DNA of 40,072 nucleotides from contig CAJMOO010000005.1 of assembly GCA_905215045.1 (NCBI GenBank), positions 1 through 40,072 on the forward strand, read 5' to 3'. Numbering within the stretch: the first letter of the stretch is position 1; every line of letters begins with the position of its first letter. The notes below the pieces were generated by a model. It had not been told where the DNA came from and did not search any database. It was given only the letters and a program-made list of their open reading frames with translations. Below, in pieces: positions 25,358 through 34,662 of this stretch. The DNA is from an uncultured bacterium (GTDB lineage: Bacteria; Bacillota_A; Clostridia; Lachnospirales; Lachnospiraceae). A program made the translations under genes and the position numbers.

Positions 25358-26644
25358 TTAGTCCTCAAAATCACGTTTGATGATATCATGTCTTTCTGGT
25401 CCGTTAGAGATCAGTGTGATTGGGTATCCAATCTTCTCTTCTACGAACTCAATGTACTTACGGCAGTTCTCTGGAAGATCTTCGTAGTTCTTGATTCCAC
25501 GGATATCACTCTTCCATCCTGGAAGTACTTCGATCACTGGTTTTGCTTTCTCAAGTTTTCCTGTTGTTGGGAAGTCTGTTGTTACTTCTCCATCAACTTC
25601 ATATCCTACACATACTGGAATCTCGTCTAAGTATCCAAGTACATCTAATACTGTAAATGCAACATCTGTTGTTCCCTGCATACGGCATCCGTATTTGGTT
25701 GCTACAACGTCAAACCATCCCATTCTTCTTGGACGTCCTGTTGTTGCTCCAAATTCTCCTCCGTCTCCACCACGGCGGCGAAGTTCATCTGCTTCATCTC
25801 CAAAGATCTCACTTACGAAAGCTCCAGCTCCTACAGCACTTGAGTATGCCTTTACAACTGTTACAACTTTCTTGATCTCATATGGAGGGATTCCTGCTCC
25901 GATCGCACCATATCCTGCTAATGTAGAAGATGATGTAACCATTGGATAAATTCCATGGTCAGGGTCTTTTAATGATCCTAACTGTCCTTCTAATAAGATG
26001 TTCTTTCCTTCTTTGATTGCTTCATGTAAGAATAAAGATGTATCACATACATAAGGTGCTACCATCTCTTTGTATTCCATTAATGTATTATATAATTCAT
26101 CTGGATCAAGAAGTGGTTTGTGATATAAATGCTCTAATAAAACATTCTTCTTCTCACATACTGATTTGATCTTCTCTTTTAATGCGTCATCATCAAATAA
26201 TTCGCTTACCTGGAATCCGATCTTTGCATATTTGTCTGAATAAAATGGTGCAATACCGGATTTTGTTGATCCAAATGAGTTCTTTCCAAGACGTTCTTCT
26301 TCATACTGATCGAATAAAATGTGATAAGGCATTACCATCTGCGCACGATCTGATACTAAGATCTTAGGCTGTGGAACACCCTTGCTTACGATTCCTTCAA
26401 TCTCTTTGAATAATACAGGGATATTTAATGCCACACCATTACCGATCACACTTGTTGTATGGTTGTAGAATACCCCAGATGGTAATGTATGCAATGCAAA
26501 CTTACCGTAATCATTGATGATCGTATGACCAGCATTTGCTCCTCCCTGGAAACGAACGATAATATCGGATGTTTCACCTAACATGTCTGTAATCTTACCT
26601 TTTCCTTCGTCTCCCCAATTGGCTCCAACGACTGCTTTTACCAT
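25358..26644 (-). CDS. purA: Adenylosuccinate synthetase
   Basis: This 428-residue enzyme joins IMP and aspartate using GTP, the first committed step from IMP to AMP. The N-terminus carries the GTP-binding loop GANWGDEGKGK, followed by GGANAGHTI (IMP-binding histidine) and the signature GTTGRPRRMGWFDVVA further on. The C-terminal part ends with the GTP-binding ISNGPERHDI, which is typical (SVGPER-like in most PurA). Length is standard. The ATG at 26644 has an AGGAGG site. It is the first gene of a unit with lepB and ridA, and its promoter carries a striking palindrome at 26752-26783. Confidence 0.97.
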   Translation of the reverse strand: MVKAVVGANWGDEGKGKITDMLGETSDIIVRFQGGANAGHTIINDYGKFALHTLPSGVFYNHTTSVIGNGVALNIPVLFKEIEGIVSKGVPQPKILVSDRAQMVMPYHILFDQYEEERLGKNSFGSTKSGIAPFYSDKYAKIGFQVSELFDDDALKEKIKSVCEKKNVLLEHLYHKPLLDPDELYNTLMEYKEMVAPYVCDTSLFLHEAIKEGKNILLEGQLGSLKDPDHGIYPMVTSSSTLAGYGAIGAGIPPYEIKKVVTVVKAYSSAVGAGAFVSEIFGDEADELRRRGGDGGEFGATTGRPRRMGWFDVVATKYGCRMQGTTDVAFTVLDVLGYLDEIPVCVGYEVDGEVTTDFPTTGKLEKAKPVIEVLPGWKSDIRGIKNYEDLPENCRKYIEFVEEKIGYPITLISNGPERHDIIKRDFED

Positions 26645-26739
26645 ATGTGTATCCTCCTAACAAAATCAATTATTTTGACTTTTTCTTTTATTTATTGTGT
26701 GGTCGTATTTATCTTAAATACTACACAGCAACAACTTTC

Positions 26740-26768
26740 ATTCTATATCGTTTTAGGCACTCTGTCAA
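26740..26768 (-). promoter_or_regulatory. Promoter of the purA-lepB-ridA operon
   Basis: On the minus strand a consensus TTGACA (26763-26768) and TAGAAT (26740-26745) are separated by exactly 17 bases, with a leader of about 89 bases before the purA ATG. The -35 box lies in the centre of the palindrome described next. Confidence 0.8.
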
Positions 26769-26783
26769 GACAGAGTGCCTAAA
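26752..26783. promoter_or_regulatory. Perfect 32-bp palindrome over the purA -35 box (operator candidate)
   Basis: Two perfect 15-base arms, TTTAGGCACTCTGTC (26752-26766) and its reverse complement (26769-26783), are separated by AA. The centre coincides with the -35 box of the purA promoter. On the minus strand no T run follows, so it is a poor terminator for the upstream LtaS gene. Placement favours a repressor operator, though a weak terminator of plus-strand antisense transcripts is possible. Confidence 0.6.
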
Positions 26784-26822
26784 GCTTTTTATTTATACAT
26801 ATTTTCTTTTGATTTTTTGGTA

Positions 26823-29309
26823 TTATTTGTCATTTCCTACAGAAAATAATGCATTACTTACATGTTTTGTGTCCATCAGACTGTTATACTGCAGATATTG
26901 ATACTGGTTGATCAGTTCTGTATATTTGTTATTTTCTGAGAATTCATGATCTTTTCCATCTTTATCTACATATCCATTTGCATTCAATGCTGGAATTGTC
27001 TTTCTTAAATTTAACAGATACTCATTGTATCTTGATAATTTTAAGTTTGTCTGCTCAAGCATCATACTTGAAAGATAGTTTGCACTGACATTTTCCACAT
27101 CGGATGCTTCGTCGATGTCATAATTTGCCCATATAATAAATGGTACTGTGTATTTCTTCTGCAGTTCCTTAAGACTTAAGCTGTTTAAGGATTTTCCATA
27201 TAATAATTCATAGAATGAATCCGGTAATTTTGGCTGATGATCTCCAAACATTACAACGATCGTTGGTTCTTTCTGATTCTTGAAGTAATTAACGATCTTT
27301 TCAAATGCACGGTCTGATTCATGGATCAGTGACAGATAGCGGTTTGCTGTATCTGTTGCCTTCTCATCCTGAATCTTTATCTCTTCTTTGAACTTCGTAT
27401 CTTTTACATAATATCCACCATGATTCTGGATCGTTACGTTAAAGAAGAATAATGGCTTTCCTGCTTCTTTTTTGTTGAACACATCAATGATCTTATTGTA
27501 ATCTTCAGAATCACTGTACCATCCACGGAATTTTTCTCCATTTGGATTCATGGATGTCTCATCGATGAATTTGTCAAATCCTAATAATGGATATACCGTA
27601 TCTCGGTTCCATCCGTGTGCTTTATATGGATGGAATGCCATCGTATCATAGCCTTCCTGCTTTAACTGGGAAGCAAGGCTTGGTACTTTATGTTTGATGA
27701 ACTGTGTATACGCATTTCCATTCAGTGGAAGTGTTGATACAGAGTTTCCTGTCAGGAATTCGTATTCTGAGTTACTTGTTCCTCCTCCGAATACGGATAC
27801 AAGCATATGTCCTTTGATCGTATTTTCTTTCAGACTGTTGATAAACGGCATAACTTCTTTGTTTGTCTTGATGTTATTTACTACATTAAGATCTGAAAAT
27901 GTCTCATTCATGATCACGACAACGTTTGGTTTCTGCTTTAACGTCTTATTCTTTCCTGTCGTCACCTCATAGTTATTCGCAATCTTATCAACTGCCTGAG
28001 GACTGTAACCATCTGGCTGTGAAACGAGTGTGTACTGGACATTTAAGATGAAACTTAAAATATATCCATTCTTTAAATATCCTTTTTTCTGGTTAAATAA
28101 ATTAACTTCGATTCCATTTTCTTTCAGATTATCTACTTTTGTCATCTGAATGGAACTTGCAACCGTTACTATAACGGTGATCAAAATTGCGATCAGTCGT
28201 TTCTTGATCGTAAATGCTTTGAACGTCTCTAACTTACATGCGATCACACATAATCCCAGAAGAATGATCGTTGCAATGATCGCTGGCTTGTCATAGCTTA
28301 ACACGTAATGGTCTGCAACGTCCATCGCTGTTCCTACCGCATAAATATCTGCAGGTGTGATCGGATTTCCACGGAATGCAAGTACAAAATAGTTCGCGAT
28401 CGCTGCTCCATAGAAGAAAATATTTCCAACCATCAATGCCCATTTAATTCGGTTAAAGATCATTAACAGCACGGCATATACAATGTAATACCAGAGTACA
28501 TTTAACGCAAAGGTCAATGGTTCCATGATACTGATCGGATTATAGAATACTTTCTCAACCATATAAAATGCGATCCATGGATTCACGATAAATAACATCC
28601 AGCTGAATCGTTTGTTCCATTTCTCTGGAATTTTTAATGGAATCAGGATCAATACCATTAATCCTACAGCAATTGCCACAGTTAATGCGATCGCTGTTAC
28701 GTCAATGCGGGTTGTCCAGACTCTCATACGGATATGGAAATCTTTCTGTGTTTTTCCATTGATCACAGCCGGATGATATGTTTTTCCCATCGCTTTTGAT
28801 GTGTATAAATACAGCGGATGTTCTTTTTTGATCCCATTGGCTTTGATCGTCACTGTGTAAGTATCACCTTTTTTGATCTCTTTATTGACGATCAGGCTGT
28901 ACCATTTCTTTGATGTATATTTACTTGTCTTTAAGGACGGCTGAATCGTTCTCATTCCGTCCACATCCAGCAGATCTTTTGTTACATGATAAACGGACTT
29001 TCCTTTGCTGTCCTTGATATTCACAGAAATACTTCCTGCTCTTTTATAACTCTGGTTTCGATCTACCATGATCGTAAAGCGCTGGATATTGTCAGAAGTT
29101 GCTTTGAACTTCTGAACAATCTCATCGTTTCCTGTCACCTCAATCTGGGAGACTTTCTTGTCTGGTCCGCCTACTGCAACAGTTTCTGAAAACTCAGCTT
29201 TATTCTTTAATACAAAAACAATAAAAACGAATAATGCTAAGATAACCACGCCTTTGATCACTTTGTTTATAGTGTTATGAATTTTTGATTTTTCTTTTTG
29301 TTCTGACAC
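26823..29309 (-). CDS. LtaS-like phosphoglycerol transferase (sulfatase family), copy 2
   Basis: This 828-residue membrane enzyme resembles lipoteichoic acid synthases, which transfer glycerol phosphate from phosphatidylglycerol to a growing polymer or to a glycolipid outside the cell. After a first membrane helix (about 17-35) comes an extracytoplasmic beta-rich region (36-200) not present in classic LtaS, then five or six membrane helices (203-390), then the sulfatase-type catalytic domain. Metal and nucleophile residues are visible: E469 in VIMNETFSD, T511 in GGGTSNSEYEFLTG and VMFGDHQPK further on. The start is GTG at 29309 with a GAGGAAG ribosome site. It lies 21 bases after its sister gene. 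Polymer product (LTA-like, or glycolipid decoration) is not decided by sequence. Confidence 0.88.
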   Translation of the reverse strand: MSEQKEKSKIHNTINKVIKGVVILALFVFIVFVLKNKAEFSETVAVGGPDKKVSQIEVTGNDEIVQKFKATSDNIQRFTIMVDRNQSYKRAGSISVNIKDSKGKSVYHVTKDLLDVDGMRTIQPSLKTSKYTSKKWYSLIVNKEIKKGDTYTVTIKANGIKKEHPLYLYTSKAMGKTYHPAVINGKTQKDFHIRMRVWTTRIDVTAIALTVAIAVGLMVLILIPLKIPEKWNKRFSWMLFIVNPWIAFYMVEKVFYNPISIMEPLTFALNVLWYYIVYAVLLMIFNRIKWALMVGNIFFYGAAIANYFVLAFRGNPITPADIYAVGTAMDVADHYVLSYDKPAIIATIILLGLCVIACKLETFKAFTIKKRLIAILITVIVTVASSIQMTKVDNLKENGIEVNLFNQKKGYLKNGYILSFILNVQYTLVSQPDGYSPQAVDKIANNYEVTTGKNKTLKQKPNVVVIMNETFSDLNVVNNIKTNKEVMPFINSLKENTIKGHMLVSVFGGGTSNSEYEFLTGNSVSTLPLNGNAYTQFIKHKVPSLASQLKQEGYDTMAFHPYKAHGWNRDTVYPLLGFDKFIDETSMNPNGEKFRGWYSDSEDYNKIIDVFNKKEAGKPLFFFNVTIQNHGGYYVKDTKFKEEIKIQDEKATDTANRYLSLIHESDRAFEKIVNYFKNQKEPTIVVMFGDHQPKLPDSFYELLYGKSLNSLSLKELQKKYTVPFIIWANYDIDEASDVENVSANYLSSMMLEQTNLKLSRYNEYLLNLRKTIPALNANGYVDKDGKDHEFSENNKYTELINQYQYLQYNSLMDTKHVSNALFSVGNDK

Positions 29310-29330
29310 GATTTCTTCCTCTCATCCTGT

Positions 29331-31814
29331 TTATTTTACGGAAAACAGATCTGTGCTGACATGTTTCTTATCCATCAGACTGTTATACTGCAGATACTGA
29401 TATTGTGTGATCAGTTTTGTATATTTATTCTGCTCTGACAGATGATGATCTTTTCCATCTTTATCTACATATCCATTTGCATTTAATGCAGGAACATTAT
29501 TTCTCATGTCTAATAAAAATTCATTATATCTTGACAATTTTAAGTTTGTCTGCTGAAGCATCAGACTTGATAAATAGTTTGCACTGACATTTTCCACATC
29601 ACTCTGCTCGTCAATGTCATAGTTTGCCCACATAATAAATGGTACTGTATATTTCTTCTGCTGTTCTTTAAGGCTTAAGCTGCTTAATGATTTTCCATAC
29701 AGCAGTTCATAGAAAGAATCTTCCAGTTTTGGCTGGTGGTCTCCGAACATTACAACGATCGTTGGTTCTTTCTGGTTCTTAAAGTAATTAATGATCTTCT
29801 CAAATGCACGGTCAGATTCGTGGATCAGTGACAGATAACGGTTTGCTGTATCTGTTGCTTTTTCATCCTTGATCTTAATCTCTTCCTTGAAGTTCTTATC
29901 TGCGATCAGATATCCTCCATGATTCTGGATCGTTACATTGAATAAGAATAGCGGCTGTCCTGCTTTTTTCTTGTTGAAAATATCGATGATCTTATTGTAA
30001 TCTTCAGAATCACTGTACCATCCACGGAATTTCTCTCCGTTTGGATTCATGCATGTCTCATCTAAGAACTGGTCAAATCCAAGCAATGGATAAACCGTAT
30101 CTCTGTTCCATCCGTGTGCTTTATATGGATGGAAGGCCAGTGTGTCATATCCCTGTTCTTTAAGCTGTGAGGCAAGACTTGGCACTTTGTGTTTTACAAA
30201 CTGTGTATATGCATTTCCGTTTAATGGAAGTGCTGATACAGAGTTTCCTGTTAAGAATTCATATTCTGAATTACTTGTACCTCCACCAAAGACTGACACT
30301 AACATGTGTCCTTTGATCGTATTATCTTTCAGGCTGTTGATAAATGGCATAACCTCTTTGTTTGTCTTGATCTTATTGACTACGTTAAGGTCAGAGAATG
30401 TTTCATTCATGATCACGACTACATTCGGTTTCTGTTTTAATGCTTTATTGCTTCCCTGTGTAACTTCGTATTTATCTGCAATTTTATTTACTTTATCTGC
30501 ACTGTATCCTTCTGGCTGGGAAACGATCGTATACTGGATATTCATTAAGAAACTTAAAATATATCCATTATTTGTATAACCTAATTTCTGATCCCAGAAG
30601 TTTACCTTGATTCCCTTAGACTGAAGGGCATCCACTCTTGTCAGTGTAAAGGAACTTGCTGCTGTAACAAGTACTGTCACTGCAACAACGATCAGTCGTT
30701 TTCTCCATTTAAACACTGGATATGTCGTAAGTTTGGATGCAAACACACATAGTCCAAGCAGCACAACGGTCGCTACGATCGCCGCTTTATCATAAGATAA
30801 TACATAATGATCGGCTACGTCCATCGCTGTTCCAAGTGCATAAATATCTGCTGGTGTGATCGGATTTCCACGGAATGCGAGGACAAAATAATTTCCGATC
30901 GCTGCCGCATAGAAAAATACATTTCCAACTAATAACGCCCATTTCATTCTGTTAAATATAAGCAGCAGGATCATATAAACGATATAAAACCACAATACAT
31001 TGAGTCCAAATGCCAGCTTATTCATGATACTGATCGGATTATAGAATACCTTTTCAACCATATAAAATGATATCCACGGCGTTATCATAAACAATGCCCA
31101 CGTTGCTCTCTTGTTCCATTTTTCTGGAAGTTTCAGTGGCAGAAGGATCAGTACGATCAGTGCCAGTGTAATTCCAATTGTTAAAACGATCGCTGATACG
31201 TCAATCTGTGTTGTCCAGACTCTTGAACGAATATGTACATCGAGTTTCTTTCCATTAACCTTGACAGGCTGGAAAATATTGCCCATCTTCTTTGATGTAT
31301 ATAAATATAATGGGCGGTCTTTCTTAATTCCTTTTGCGGTTATCTCAATTGTATACGTCTCGCCTCTGTTAAGTTTCTGATTGACTACGACTCTGTACCA
31401 TCTGAATTCATCTCTTTGTGTACGTCTCATCGTTGCTTTCATATTCTTCAGTCCGTCAACTTCTAACAGACTTGGTGTAATATGATAGATTGATTTTCCT
31501 TTGCTGTCTTTTACATTAAGGTCAATGCTTCCAGCTCTTCCTGTCTGTTCATTACGGTCAACCAATATATTTAAGCGTTCCATCGTATCGCATGTTGCCT
31601 TAAATTTCTGTACGACTTTGTCACCGTCTGAAATTGCAATCTTTGATATGTTATCTTCTGGAACACCTTTTGCAACTCTTTCTGAAAACTGGTTTTTATT
31701 TGTTAAAACCAATACAATAAATGCGATCAATGCAAGGACGATCCCATATTTTAAAACTTTTTGCATGACGCTGTGAAATTTTTGTAATTTTGTTTCACCA
31801 TTTCTCTGTGTCAT
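29331..31814 (-). CDS. LtaS-like phosphoglycerol transferase (sulfatase family), copy 1
   Basis: This 827-residue paralogue of the next gene has the same layout: one membrane helix, an outside beta-rich region, a bundle of membrane helices, and a sulfatase-type catalytic domain with VIMNETFSD, GGGTSNSEYEFLTG and VMFGDHQPK. The two proteins align without large gaps. The catalytic half is close to identical over long stretches, whereas the outer N-terminal region (about 40-200) has diverged. This suggests duplication with later specialisation, or gene conversion of the 3' halves. The ATG at 31814 has AAGG nine bases upstream. It follows pheA by 59 bases; I see no convincing terminator or promoter there, so it may share the upstream transcript. 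Confidence 0.88.
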   Translation of the reverse strand: MTQRNGETKLQKFHSVMQKVLKYGIVLALIAFIVLVLTNKNQFSERVAKGVPEDNISKIAISDGDKVVQKFKATCDTMERLNILVDRNEQTGRAGSIDLNVKDSKGKSIYHITPSLLEVDGLKNMKATMRRTQRDEFRWYRVVVNQKLNRGETYTIEITAKGIKKDRPLYLYTSKKMGNIFQPVKVNGKKLDVHIRSRVWTTQIDVSAIVLTIGITLALIVLILLPLKLPEKWNKRATWALFMITPWISFYMVEKVFYNPISIMNKLAFGLNVLWFYIVYMILLLIFNRMKWALLVGNVFFYAAAIGNYFVLAFRGNPITPADIYALGTAMDVADHYVLSYDKAAIVATVVLLGLCVFASKLTTYPVFKWRKRLIVVAVTVLVTAASSFTLTRVDALQSKGIKVNFWDQKLGYTNNGYILSFLMNIQYTIVSQPEGYSADKVNKIADKYEVTQGSNKALKQKPNVVVIMNETFSDLNVVNKIKTNKEVMPFINSLKDNTIKGHMLVSVFGGGTSNSEYEFLTGNSVSALPLNGNAYTQFVKHKVPSLASQLKEQGYDTLAFHPYKAHGWNRDTVYPLLGFDQFLDETCMNPNGEKFRGWYSDSEDYNKIIDIFNKKKAGQPLFLFNVTIQNHGGYLIADKNFKEEIKIKDEKATDTANRYLSLIHESDRAFEKIINYFKNQKEPTIVVMFGDHQPKLEDSFYELLYGKSLSSLSLKEQQKKYTVPFIMWANYDIDEQSDVENVSANYLSSLMLQQTNLKLSRYNEFLLDMRNNVPALNANGYVDKDGKDHHLSEQNKYTKLITQYQYLQYNSLMDKKHVSTDLFSVK

Positions 31815-31873
31815 TCTACATTACCTTCCATTCGTTTGTATTTCCCCACTCTCTTTTTCATAATTCATAATTT

Positions 31874-33007
31874 TTAGAAATTTCCTAAAATTTTAAAATC
31901 CTTTGTCTCTTCTTTAATTCCTGCCAGTGCATTGCGGATTGCCGGATCATTTAAGTTTCCGATCACATCAACATAGAATCCATATTCCCATTTTCTTCCT
32001 GGAAGTGGTCTTGATTCAATGTTGCTCATGCTGACATTATTAAACATAAAATGTGTCAGGATATTATATAAAGATCCTGATTCATGCGGTACACTGAAAC
32101 TGATGCTTACTTTTCCTGCATCTTTTCTGTACTGTTTTTTCTTTGACATGATCACAAATCTTGTCGTATTGTTTCCTTCGTCATTTACCTCTCGTTTTAA
32201 AATCTGAAGGCCGTACATCTTTGCTGCACGTTCACTGCAGATCGCAGCTTTTGTATTCTTGCCGTCATCTGCTACTTTCTTGGCACTGATCGCAGTATTT
32301 GCAACCTTTACCTGATCCCAGTCCGGATGTTCATCTAAAAATCCTTTGCACTGCATCAGACCCTGTGGGTGTGAATATACTTTCTCGATCTGATCTAAAC
32401 TGCTTCCTGGAAGTGCTGCAAAAACGTGACGTACATCAACGGATTCTTCGCCTACCACACAGATATCATAATCAAGGATCATATCATAAATCCCACTGAC
32501 CGTTCCTGCTGATGTATTCTCGATCGGCAGAACTCCATAATCAGCTTCCCCGCGGTCTAATGTCTTTACAACATCTTTAAACTCTGGTACAGAGAAGTTT
32601 TTGACATTCTCTCCAAAATACTGTACCATCGCCTGTTCCTGATAAGCCCCTGGAATTCCCTGATATACAACTTTTGTATCTTTGTTGATATCTAAAGATT
32701 CCACTTCGTCGAACATTCCATCAATATAAGTATCTTCCTGTGACAACAGGCTGTACTGATATCTGCGGCTGATGCTCATCATCTGAAGGAACATCTCTTC
32801 TACAGACTTCTTGATGATCATTTCATTCTCATCTTTTGTCAACGCATCGATCTTCTGTCTTTCTCTTGCAGGATCATAGATCGCTTTTCCTGTTCCTCTT
32901 TTATATTCTGCAACTTCCGCAGAACATCCCATTCGTTCTTTGAACAAAGCCAGCATCTTCTGATCGATCTGATCGATCTGCTGTCTTATTTCCATCAAAT
33001 CTCTCAT
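31874..33007 (-). CDS. pheA: Bifunctional chorismate mutase / prephenate dehydratase
   Basis: This 377-residue enzyme converts chorismate to prephenate and then to phenylpyruvate for phenylalanine synthesis. Domains: AroQ chorismate mutase (1-85, MEIRQQIDQIDQKML and the ERQKI end), prephenate dehydratase (about 112-290, with YQGIPGAYQEQA, GVLPIENTSAGTV and the catalytic TTRF at 281-284) and a C-terminal ACT domain (about 297-377) with ESRP at 330-333, the phenylalanine feedback site. All key motifs are intact. It starts 3 bases after folBK, so phenylalanine and folate genes, both dependent on chorismate, share a transcript. Confidence 0.96.
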   Translation of the reverse strand: MRDLMEIRQQIDQIDQKMLALFKERMGCSAEVAEYKRGTGKAIYDPARERQKIDALTKDENEMIIKKSVEEMFLQMMSISRRYQYSLLSQEDTYIDGMFDEVESLDINKDTKVVYQGIPGAYQEQAMVQYFGENVKNFSVPEFKDVVKTLDRGEADYGVLPIENTSAGTVSGIYDMILDYDICVVGEESVDVRHVFAALPGSSLDQIEKVYSHPQGLMQCKGFLDEHPDWDQVKVANTAISAKKVADDGKNTKAAICSERAAKMYGLQILKREVNDEGNNTTRFVIMSKKKQYRKDAGKVSISFSVPHESGSLYNILTHFMFNNVSMSNIESRPLPGRKWEYGFYVDVIGNLNDPAIRNALAGIKEETKDFKILGNF

Positions 33008-33010
33008 AAT

Positions 33011-33835
33011 TTATTGTTCCTCTTTTATCATTTCTTTTAATTGTGTGACCGTTTTCCCAAGAAGCGGATGCATCAGATATGGTGCGATCTCTTCCAATGG
33101 TTCTAACACAAACATTCTCTTATGCATCTCTTTGTGAGGAATCGTTAGTTTCCTCTCATTCATCACAAGATCATCATACATTAGAATATCAAGATCGAGT
33201 GTTCTTGGTCCCCAGTGGATCGTTCTGACTCTTCCAGCCTGTGCTTCCACATCCATCAGAAAATCTAACAGTTCTTCCGGCTCTTTTAATGTGTCCACTG
33301 CAATACATCCATTAAGGAAATCATCCTGCTCAACTCCGCCATATGGTTTGGTCTCGATCAGGCTTGAAACGTGAACGACTTTCGTATCATCCTGTGCTTC
33401 GATCGCATCGATTGCCTGATTAATATATTCCATACGGTCTCCCATGTTTGATCCAACACCGATATAGGCTCTGTGCCATCCTCGTTTGATCTTAACTGAG
33501 ACATAATCAAGGGGCAGCCCGATCGGTGCCCATGGTTTTTTTATTTCGATCTCAAGTTTGCTGATTAGTGAAAATTTAAGAAGAAGCTTCTTTGCCACAG
33601 TCTCTGCCACACATTCGATCAGGTTAAAGTCATTCTCTGTTAAAATCTCTTTGATCGTATGGCATACCTTTCCGTAATCCACAGAAAATTCCATCTGGTC
33701 GCTGACACCTGCTAACTTTGTATCAACATACAATACTGCAGATACCAGAAACTTCTGTCCTAATACCTTTTCTTCTTTATACAGACCATGATTTGCATAA
33801 ACTTCCAAATCTTTGATTGTAATCTGATCCATCAT
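33011..33835 (-). CDS. folBK: Bifunctional dihydroneopterin aldolase / HPPK
   Basis: This fusion of about 274 residues carries out two consecutive steps of folate synthesis. The N-terminal 118 residues are dihydroneopterin aldolase FolB (MDQITIKDLEVYANHGLY, EKVLGQKF, VKIKRGW). The rest is 6-hydroxymethyl-dihydropterin pyrophosphokinase FolK, with AYIGVGSNMGDR and the signature GPRTLDLDILMYDD. FolB-FolK fusions are common in clostridia. I place the start at the ATG pair at 33835, 10 bases after the folP stop with AGGGAGA in front. A GTG seven codons upstream would overlap folP and lacks a ribosome site. Confidence 0.94.
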   Translation of the reverse strand: MMDQITIKDLEVYANHGLYKEEKVLGQKFLVSAVLYVDTKLAGVSDQMEFSVDYGKVCHTIKEILTENDFNLIECVAETVAKKLLLKFSLISKLEIEIKKPWAPIGLPLDYVSVKIKRGWHRAYIGVGSNMGDRMEYINQAIDAIEAQDDTKVVHVSSLIETKPYGGVEQDDFLNGCIAVDTLKEPEELLDFLMDVEAQAGRVRTIHWGPRTLDLDILMYDDLVMNERKLTIPHKEMHKRMFVLEPLEEIAPYLMHPLLGKTVTQLKEMIKEEQ

Positions 33836-33845
33836 ACATTCTCCC

Positions 33846-34652
33846 TTATTTTGCACAAATTGCTTCGATCATTTTCATTGCACGGATATTCTCCTTTACA
33901 TCATGCACTCTGAAAAATCTGCATCCTTTCATATAGCCGCTGACTGTCGTTGCAACGGTTCCTTCCACTCTCTGATCAGATGGAAGATCGAGTGTCAGTC
34001 CGATCATTGATTTTCTTGAAGTTCCAAGAAGAACCGGAACATCCCACTGGTTTAAAAGTTCTAAATGATTCATAAGTTCTAAGTTCTGGTCAAGATCTTT
34101 GGCAAATCCGATTCCTGGATCTAACATGATCGTTTCTTTCTTGATCCCTGCTTTCTTTGCCATCTCCATTGTCTCATTCAGGTCAGATATCACGTCATTT
34201 AAATAGTCTTTGTAATCTGTATTCTTACGGTTGTGCATCAGGCAGGAGGCAGCTCCTGTTTCTGCTAAAACATCCGCCATTGTTCCATCCCACTTAAGTC
34301 CCCAGATATCGTTGATCAGATCAGCTCCTGCTTCAATTCCAGCTCTTGCCACACCTGATTTGTAAGTATCTAAGGATACCGGAATATCAAATTCTTTCTT
34401 TATTGCCTCGATCACAGGAGTTACTCTTTCGATTTCCTCTTCATCTGAAATCAGTGTATAACCTGGTCTTGTGGATTCTCCACCGACATCAATGATCGCT
34501 GCTCCATCCTCGATCATCTCCTGTGTATGTTTTAACGCCGCATCCAGATGATCATATTTCCCTCCATCAGAAAATGAATCTGGTGTCACATTCAAAATTC
34601 CCATAATATAGCCATGGTGTTTCGTATCAAATGTTTTATTTCCAATAATCAT
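33846..34652 (-). CDS. folP: Dihydropteroate synthase
   Basis: This TIM-barrel enzyme of about 268 residues joins hydroxymethyl-dihydropterin pyrophosphate to p-aminobenzoate; it is the sulfonamide target. ILNVTPDSFSDGG near residue 18 and IDVGGESTRPG near 55 are the two family signatures, with DPGIGFAKD, LLGTSRKS and RVHDVKE later. I chose the ATG at 34652, preceded by AGGAGAG and 10 bases after the upstream stop. A frame open further upstream to 34802 overlaps the HD-domain gene and adds residues absent from the family. Confidence 0.96.
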   Translation of the reverse strand: MIIGNKTFDTKHHGYIMGILNVTPDSFSDGGKYDHLDAALKHTQEMIEDGAAIIDVGGESTRPGYTLISDEEEIERVTPVIEAIKKEFDIPVSLDTYKSGVARAGIEAGADLINDIWGLKWDGTMADVLAETGAASCLMHNRKNTDYKDYLNDVISDLNETMEMAKKAGIKKETIMLDPGIGFAKDLDQNLELMNHLELLNQWDVPVLLGTSRKSMIGLTLDLPSDQRVEGTVATTVSGYMKGCRFFRVHDVKENIRAMKMIEAICAK

Positions 34653-34662
34653 TGTATCTCTC

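Noticed and set aside
25491..25949. 152-codon plus-strand frame inside purA
   Set aside because: It is antisense to well-conserved purA codons, rich in Ser and Pro as expected of such shadows, without a promoter or ribosome site.
26752..26783. The palindrome as an intrinsic terminator of the LtaS-like gene
   Set aside because: No T run follows on the minus strand (AAACG), and it contains the purA -35 box. I prefer an operator, though the plus strand has a T run a few bases on.
31815..31873. Terminator between pheA and the LtaS-like genes
   Set aside because: The only hairpin is a weak AT-only stem overlapping the pheA stop codon, without a convincing T run.
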